A stretch of 64,000 nt of DNA from Pteria penguin (taxonomy: Eukaryota > Mollusca > Bivalvia > Pterioida > Pteriidae), in contig CM068582.1 of assembly GCA_035048485.1 (NCBI GenBank), positions 12,903,501 to 12,967,500 of the forward strand, given 5' to 3'. This document shows positions 58,020 to 64,000 of this stretch, piece after piece (position 1 is the stretch's first letter; each line of letters begins with the position of its first letter). A program made the position numbers and the translations under genes. A model generated the notes under the pieces. The model saw nothing but the letters and a program-made list of their open reading frames with translations. It did no database searches and was not told the DNA's origin.

Positions 58020-58116
58020 ATATATGTTCTAGTATATTATTTATATTCATTTATTGTATAGCTCTATGGTGACTTCTGCCACATAACTGAGCCAGTAACT
58101 CCTCTTTTTTCTTTTC
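58020..58116 (+). mobile_element. Penelope-like element 3' tail fragment
   Basis: Matches the reverse complement of 2700-2790 ('tgacttctgccacataactgagcc', then 'gtaactcctctttttt'). No RT sequence adjoins it. 58117-60640 is otherwise without recognised genes; a ~34-bp phrase (cattaatgaaaatagaaacccgcatc) occurs at 58626 and 59152, with a diverged form at 60891. Confidence 0.7.
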
Positions 58117-60659
58117 TACATGTTCAAATAAATACGCGTTGTGTACTTTTGTCAGGGGAATAATCTAAAATCTTCGTGTGTGCACCATGACCATAATTAT
58201 AAAAATATACACTTTGAATCGTTGTTTAAAGGGACATAGTCGGAGACTGGAAAATCTTAGCATGAAAAGGATAAATTACGACAATATCTTATTTTTCCTG
58301 TATTACTTAAATTACAAACTTTGTGTTAATTGCAAAATTTAAAACTAAAATCCCTCAATGTTTTCGAAGAATAAAGGTAATTGAGTCGAATTAAATTCGG
58401 CTGGTATCAATTCCCCAAATAAGGAGATGCTCCGCCCATAATCATGCCCGTGCGCGGTTATTCACTGTAGAAACAACAAAAATGGTTCACATGGAGGAAT
58501 ACGATCACAAGAAAAGCAAAAGTGTGGTAGAAAATAACTCTACAGAGAAAAAGGATCAACACATTATGCTCCGGGAAGGACAATGAAACCTCAATCCTCG
58601 TGTCCATGCCGTTTGCTCATCACATTAATGAAAATAGAAACCCGCATCTATGGGCACGGGCACTCGCATTGTGATTTCTGTGTCCCTCCCGAAACATGGT
58701 GTTATATCCTATTAGTCTTATTTACACATTAACCACACATAAAGATTAAACGAATTGATACGCAGTGAAAAATATATTAGAAACTACACGTCTTTTGCAA
58801 AAGTGTCATTTTTCCATTGATATAGCAGCGATATGTCAGTCACGCCTCAAGACGTTAACGCATAACAACATCCATAGATGTGCTAAGCTTCTCAACATAA
58901 ACTAGAAACTAAAAGGAAACAAAAAAACCAACCAGACCAAGTTCTTGGATGAGGGACAGGGATGGTAATGGTTGAAATTACAGTTGTGAGTCAAAACATT
59001 TTGGTATCGTATCTTAAATAGGACTCAAATCCTTCAATACAGAAATAAAATGAAATAAAATAATTTTCACAATAACGCAAAAAGCAGTCGTTATATCTAC
59101 TTTAGCATACTCTGCAAAATAGTTCTACCGGAGGACTGTGTGCTCATCACATTAATGAAAATAGAAACCCGCATCAACGTGATGTATTGTCAAATGGGTT
59201 CTGTAAATTTCGACATAAATGTGCTCAATTTATTTTATGTGAGTTTTACAGCAAATTCACTACGAAGGATTTAATTCAATAGCACTCACTAAACCATGCA
59301 ATATTTCAGTGTGTCTTGTGGGAATCCGTAAAAATCAACTTTCAACATTGTGGTCAAACTTCGATCACAATTATATCTTTGTTGATGACGTATTTGTAGA
59401 ACTTGCTTTATAACAGAATAGATTTTTTCTTGCATATCTAGTTTGTGTTTGACATCAAGAGCAATAATATGCATAACTCGAGACTGTTCAGAAGTTCTTA
59501 ATGATCCCCTATAAAATCTTTGTCACAACAACATTTGTAATGAATGTATTATGTGTATGTCGATCACTGCTAAGGCTACAATCTGATGTAAAAAAAGATT
59601 TATATTTCGCCGCTTCATTTGCTTCCTAATGGTAAAGATCTGGTGAGACTGGATTAAGGGTCAGTAATGTTTTATTAAACTCTAATGACGTTACGGTCAG
59701 CCAATCCGTTGGATTCCCCTCAGCCAATTAATAAAGATCTGCTAGACACTTTGTGTGCTGAAGAACGCATTCGGCTGTTGCCGATCATCTTAAGATGTTG
59801 GAATTAAATGAAGCGTTTCTGATAAAACCAATGAATCGTAGACTATAGAAATAATATAACTACTACAAAATACACCTCTCCTGAAATTCTAATTGACATT
59901 TTCAGTCGTCGGGTAGAGATACACGTCTGGCCCATTCAACTAATCGGTTCATAATTTCCATACTTCGTAGACCCATTTAAAGTAGTAGCGTAAGAGGATT
60001 GTGAATCACTCATTATCTGTTTACTTGAAATATTAAACTTCGCAAGTCAGTTCCATCTACTTCACTGCTTATCAATCAAAAACTTCCACAACAATGCAAG
60101 CTGTCATTCTTTTTTTTCAGGATAAAAGTTCAAACCCCATTTCAAAACTTTATTGGTGGTAATTTTCAATTTCCAACTTACTACAACTTCTCCAAGGTAG
60201 AAAATGTGTGGCGTCAGGGCACCATATTTGGAGACAGTGTGTTTTATTATTTTTATTAGAGAATTTCACGCTACTATATCCTTGTAAGGAAAACGTAGTG
60301 TTTGTAACGGGAAGTTCCAACCATCGGACGACAAAATGTAATATTTTTGAATAGCCTGACAAAGCGTGTTAGCTTTGTATTGAAGAATAAAATGGGGCGG
60401 TCCTATCCCGTTAAATGAGCACGTAAAATAGTAACGATTCAGGAGAAGGTATATATCAACCAGACTTTTCAAGGCAGTCAAATGCGACACACTAATTGGT
60501 AATGAAAACTGTCCATTCCTCAAAATTCAATTTGCAAATATGGAGATTGATCTTCTGCGTTTCAGCAACATTCTGAACCACATGTTTGTCAAGGACAAAA
60601 TTCCTGCTTATTTCTAGCACCAGAAGTCGCCTTGCTTTTCCAACAGCTATGCATGGACA

Positions 60660-60845
60660 GATGCTTTCAAAGTATTTAATTACAAACAAAATTTGCGATG
60701 TCGCGGCGTAAATTGTCCCTTACAAGACCCAACAACCTGCATATGCTCCACCTTCGATTTCATTTACCCTCCAAACGGCCATGTTGTAACGAGTGACATC
60801 AACATTGTCCGTAACAGGAAAATGTTATATAAGTTTTCGAAATAA
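60660..60845 (+). mobile_element. Penelope-like RT N-terminal fragment
   Basis: Plus frame reads KVFNYKQNLRCRG, then TTCICSTFDFIYPPNGHVV and SDINIVRNRK. This aligns in order with the N-terminal part of the 61462-63399 ORF (KIYNYKGFLEC, QPCACSSSNFVYSPCGHVI, GDLDIVKNTK). A Cys/His block is shared. The fragment ends soon after. Confidence 0.7.
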
Positions 60846-61259
60846 AGAGAAACCGTTTCATTTACATGTTGCGTAATTATTATTATTATGTTAACGAAAA
60901 TACTAACCCGCATCAAATATTTCAACGTATTGTGAAACAATATACTGCAGAAGCAGGATCAATCAGATGTGGATCAGAACATTTGAATTGTCTGAAGTCC
61001 CCATATTTCAATCATGTTACCAGCATAAAATAGTTTATCCATGCTCTGAACCACCATTCCTCAACAAAAGCTCAAAAATAGACTGAAAAAGACAATACGA
61101 GACTCCTTTCTAAACAACTGTGGAAAGCGGAGATACAAATGTAAAGATGATGGATAAATCCAAACCACAAATCCAAAAATCATGAAACCATAGGACATAC
61201 AAAATCAGTGAAAATGAAAAACAAATGGAAAATAACAAAATATGTCTACTTGAAGAGCA

Positions 61260-61461
61260 TATGTGAACCCCTGTGATGGAGTGAGATCAGGTGCCCGGGG
61301 AGAGTGAGCATCTCCTGCTTGCTAGCAACACCCGTCACATATACCCCGTAGAAATAGTCAAATCGTGTGAATTCCATATGTATCTATATATGGAGAAGTC
61401 GAAGTAGGTAACCTTCTAGTATAGAAGGTGTCAAATCTGTGTAAAGTGATCGGAATCGGTC
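61260..61461 (-). mobile_element. Non-coding 3' flank of the Penelope-like element
   Basis: The stretch after the RT stop, with 'gatcaggtgcccggggagagtgagcatctcctgc' at 61286-61320, a phrase also found in diverged form at 46533-46595. Probably the element's 3' region; its end was not fixed. Confidence 0.45.
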
Positions 61462-63399
61462 TCAGTCCAGAATATCATTTAAAAGTCTGGATAACGAGAT
61501 ATCATATGGAGTAATAAGAGTCTCGTAACGACCGTAGAACTTCCTCAGTGACGATGCTAGTCTAGCACATATATAACCCTGGTTGAGCAGCTTAACTGAA
61601 AGTCGCCTAGCCCTCAGAACAAAGTCATTGTAATTTGAACATGCTCTGGAATAACGTATTAACTGAGATATGAATACGCCGTATGCGGGCGATGATGGAA
61701 TGTTGCTACTTATGAAAGGAAAGTTTGTGATAGCGAAATTGAAATCGTCACGTTTGTCATAGAGTGAGGTGTTCAATTGACCATTAATGTCGAAAGACAA
61801 CATAATATCTAAATACGAAGTAGAATTACTAGTTTCTGTGGTTTCTTTGACCTCCAGTTCACTTGGATAGATGATGCTAAGGTAATCCGCGAATGAAGGA
61901 TTATTAATTGAAAGCAAGTCATCTATATATCTGTAAGTAAAATTGAAGCCAAGAGCCAATTGTTTTTTTCCTTGCGAAAGCAAAGACTGAATGAACCCAG
62001 CTTCGTATGAATAAAGGAATATGTCAGCCAGAAGCGGAGCACAGTTAGTGCCCATTGGAATGCCGACAATTTGTTGAAAAACCTTACCTCCAAACACCAC
62101 AAAAATGTTATCGATAAGAAAGTTCAACATCTGAATGACAGCTGTTTCAGTGTATTTATTTTTGGAATCCGAATTTTCCCTAACAAAGTAAGTTTTATCG
62201 TGGCCTATTACTATATATTTGAATTTGCGGCTCCCGTTTTTACTAGTAAATGCATTTTGAATGATTTCCGCTAATCTGTCTTTTAATTTCTGATGAGGGA
62301 TCGTTGTGTACAGAGTCGAAAAGTCAAAAGACTTGATGGAGTGAATTTTAGTAAAACTTTTTGATTTTAGATGTTCTAACAACTCTTTTGAATTTTTAAG
62401 GATCCCCATTTGATTAATTCCACTTTTGGAATATACTGTTTCGCAATATCTATGAAGGCCAGATTTAATTTCTGATAATATTTTTGTGAGTAGCATCGAT
62501 ACAAATTTTGTGGAACACTTCGAAGAACCAGCGATAAAGCGTTGTTTGTACGGAGTTTTGTGCATTTTTGGAATACAGTACAAATATGGAAGTTCTAAAT
62601 TCAATTTATTTGAGTTAATACCAAACGTATTGAGGACAGATTTATGATTCTCGAGTACTTCCGAAACCGAAAAGTTCGTGAGAGTATAAGTAGGATTTCC
62701 TGGAGCTGAATTTAATCCTAATTCTTTCACTAGGCTGTCAAAGTAATATTTCTTACAAGTAAATGTATAATTATTAGATGCTTTATCTGCTTGTGTAATG
62801 ATATAATGTTCTTGGAGGAAGGTAAGTTCTCTGACAACATCAGGATCTTTAAAAATAGATTCGAATCTGGTGTTTACAGAACCTTGTAGTTTTTTAATTT
62901 TTGATCTCAGCAGTACTGCAATAGATTTTATCCATTCCGAAAGAGTGTCGACTTGTACTTCCTCTCTTTTTGCCCATCGTGTGGCATATTCCTCGCAGCA
63001 GTTCATAATATTCTCAAAATTTTGGCTCCATGTGAATGATCTGGGTTCTCTGTATTTTGGACCTTTAAGTAAAAGTTCTCTTAATTTAGTGTTTTTAACT
63101 ATATCGAGATCACCAGTAATGACATGGCCACAAGGAGAATATACGAAATTAGATGAGGAACATGCACACGGTTGAGAATGGCATGCAGAGTTGCTAAGAT
63201 CAAGACACTCTAGAAACCCTTTGTAATTATAAATTTTGGATGCAACTGATGGCGTGTAGCTATAGGAAATACATGGAGGATCTTTGTTTTTGAAATATGG
63301 AGGTATTTTCTCTAAAACAGACTTATGATTTAAAATTTGGCCGAAATTTCTTGTTCTAGGGCGGGAGGACACATATTGAGGGAACACTAATTGAGACAA
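61462..63399 (-). CDS. Penelope-like reverse transcriptase ORF
   Basis: A 645-codon open frame without breaks. N-terminal Cys/His block (HSQPCACSSSNFVYSPCGH), then EHYIITQADKASNNY, YLYCIPKMHKTPYKQRFI (the PLE-type 'PK.HK' motif), FDFSTLYTTIPHQKL (motif A Asp), IVGIPMGTNCAPLLADIFL (motif B), YRYIDDLLS (motif C, both Asp) and SYLDIMLSF. The RT would copy element RNA. It ends at LLNDILD without a GIY-YIG endonuclease. The first Met may not be native, because the 5' side is cut off at about 63390 by a plus-strand copy of the same family. All catalytic residues visible are intact, in contrast to the other elements in the window. Confidence 0.82.
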   Translation of the reverse strand: MSQLVFPQYVSSRPRTRNFGQILNHKSVLEKIPPYFKNKDPPCISYSYTPSVASKIYNYKGFLECLDLSNSACHSQPCACSSSNFVYSPCGHVITGDLDIVKNTKLRELLLKGPKYREPRSFTWSQNFENIMNCCEEYATRWAKREEVQVDTLSEWIKSIAVLLRSKIKKLQGSVNTRFESIFKDPDVVRELTFLQEHYIITQADKASNNYTFTCKKYYFDSLVKELGLNSAPGNPTYTLTNFSVSEVLENHKSVLNTFGINSNKLNLELPYLYCIPKMHKTPYKQRFIAGSSKCSTKFVSMLLTKILSEIKSGLHRYCETVYSKSGINQMGILKNSKELLEHLKSKSFTKIHSIKSFDFSTLYTTIPHQKLKDRLAEIIQNAFTSKNGSRKFKYIVIGHDKTYFVRENSDSKNKYTETAVIQMLNFLIDNIFVVFGGKVFQQIVGIPMGTNCAPLLADIFLYSYEAGFIQSLLSQGKKQLALGFNFTYRYIDDLLSINNPSFADYLSIIYPSELEVKETTETSNSTSYLDIMLSFDINGQLNTSLYDKRDDFNFAITNFPFISSNIPSSPAYGVFISQLIRYSRACSNYNDFVLRARRLSVKLLNQGYICARLASSLRKFYGRYETLITPYDISLSRLLNDILD

Positions 63400-64000
63400 G
63401 AAATATACTTGAAGACGACATTATTAAAATGCTAGAGTTTCTGATAGACACTATTTCCTGTGGTGTTTGGAGGAAGAGGTTTTCAGCAAATCGTTGGCAT
63501 TCCTCTGTGTAACAACTGCGCCCCACTTCTTGCTGATATTTTCTTATAGTCATACGAAGGAGACTTCATTCACACACTGCCTCTCAGTTTAATTTTCTTT
63601 ACAGAAACATTGCTTAATACTCCTAACTTTAAGGGATTACCTGCACGAAATATATCCCTGGGAACCGGAGATCAAAGGGACTACCTAGGGTGACAGATGT
63701 GGTTCGAACTTGTGTGCTTTATTCGATTATAACGATTACTTGAACACCTATCAGTACAACAAACGTGACGATTTCAACTTCCACATAAGGAACTTCCCTT
63801 TCTTAGTAGCAACATTCCTTTTCTGCCTATGGTGTTTTTGTTTCTCAGCTTATAATGTGCGCCACGGCAAGTTCGATATACGACAATTCTATTTCAAGGG
63901 CCATACGACTGGCTGATAAGCTACCTGTGCAGGGTTATCTTACAGAACGCCTGAAATCGTCACTGAAGAAATTCTACGATTGCTACCATGATTTCATAAG
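63390..64000 (+). pseudogene. Second Penelope-like RT copy, opposite orientation, broken
   Basis: Plus-strand pieces of the same RT: IKMLEFLIDTI, then in the next frame QQIVGIP…NCAPLLADIFL followed by a stop. Then an unrelated stretch (about 63590-63705), then NKRDDFNFHIRNFPF and finally LADKLPVQGYL…SLKKFYDCYHDF running off the window. The YIDD segment is missing (deleted between about 63580 and 63710). It abuts the minus-strand ORF head-to-head. Confidence 0.8.

Noticed and set aside
60150..60689. Three overlapping minus-strand ORFs
   Set aside because: No recognisable domain; the right part is the shadow of a plus-strand Penelope-like fragment.
1..64000. CRISPR arrays, operons or prokaryotic signals
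   Set aside because: No spaced identical repeats with unique spacers; the exon-intron structure and SINEs are eukaryotic.

Overview
The window looks like AT-rich, intron-rich, repeat-laden nuclear DNA of a marine invertebrate, most likely a bivalve mollusc. This is inferred from the mix of tRNA-derived SINEs, Penelope-like, Ty3/Gypsy-like and LINE relics, many EGF-like exons of the MEGF/scavenger-receptor kind, and exons resembling CARF, SAP/SWIM and PHD proteins. Genes are split into small exons, so most real coding sequence is much shorter than the long ORFs. No bacterial features, rRNA or convincing functional tRNA were seen.

Region 1 (1-4.4 kb) holds a minus-strand gene with a CARF/ALS2CR8-like core. 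Four consecutive exons (4185-4341, 2394-2577, 1918-2021, 1072-1495) join with compatible phases, and a fifth (563-682) encodes half a PHD-like zinc finger and a stop. Two related minisatellite arrays in opposite orientation lie around the last two exons, and an intron carries a Penelope-like (PLE) fragment. Region 2 (4.7-9.3 kb) is a polypurine tract followed by a broken plus-strand Ty3/Gypsy-like element.

Region 3 (11.4-31.8 kb, minus) and region 5 (51.8-57.1 kb, minus) are the main content: clusters of MEGF-like receptor exons. The repeating parts are a 61-nt extension exon, a 47-53-nt exon with a Cys-Cys-x-Asn-Tyr motif, and 147-nt eight-cysteine EGF exons of symmetric phase 1-1. These are followed by a transmembrane exon (118 nt), a 29-nt juxtamembrane microexon and a 167-nt cytoplasmic tail exon. 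The tail part (about 9.64-15.07 kb) is duplicated at about 50.2-55.34 kb. The copies differ: one tail has NPVY where the other has NFVY, one EGF exon has a 2-nt deletion in the second copy, and SINE and PLE insertions seem to be in only one copy. By analogy to Draper/CED-1/MEGF10 these may be single-pass phagocytic or recognition receptors; that is inference. A signal-peptide exon was found only at 31.7 kb. Phases allow everything from 31.8 to 11.4 kb to be one gene or several tandem genes.

Region 4 (32-50 kb) holds microsatellites, a damaged SAP/SWIM-like coding stretch and a PHD exon, a LINE of CR1/L2 type with a mutated catalytic Asp and a near-perfect 298-bp internal duplication, a minus-strand Ty3/Gypsy relic, a tRNA SINE with clear target-site duplications, and a degenerate tandem repeat rich in 'caaggtcacagtgca'. 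Region 6 (57.5-64 kb) is dominated by PLE sequence: a 645-codon open RT frame (minus) abutting a broken plus-strand copy of the same family, with further fragments at 58.0 and 60.7 kb. Exon limits come from splice consensus, phase and paralogue comparison, and similarity calls rest on recognised motifs; no search was run.
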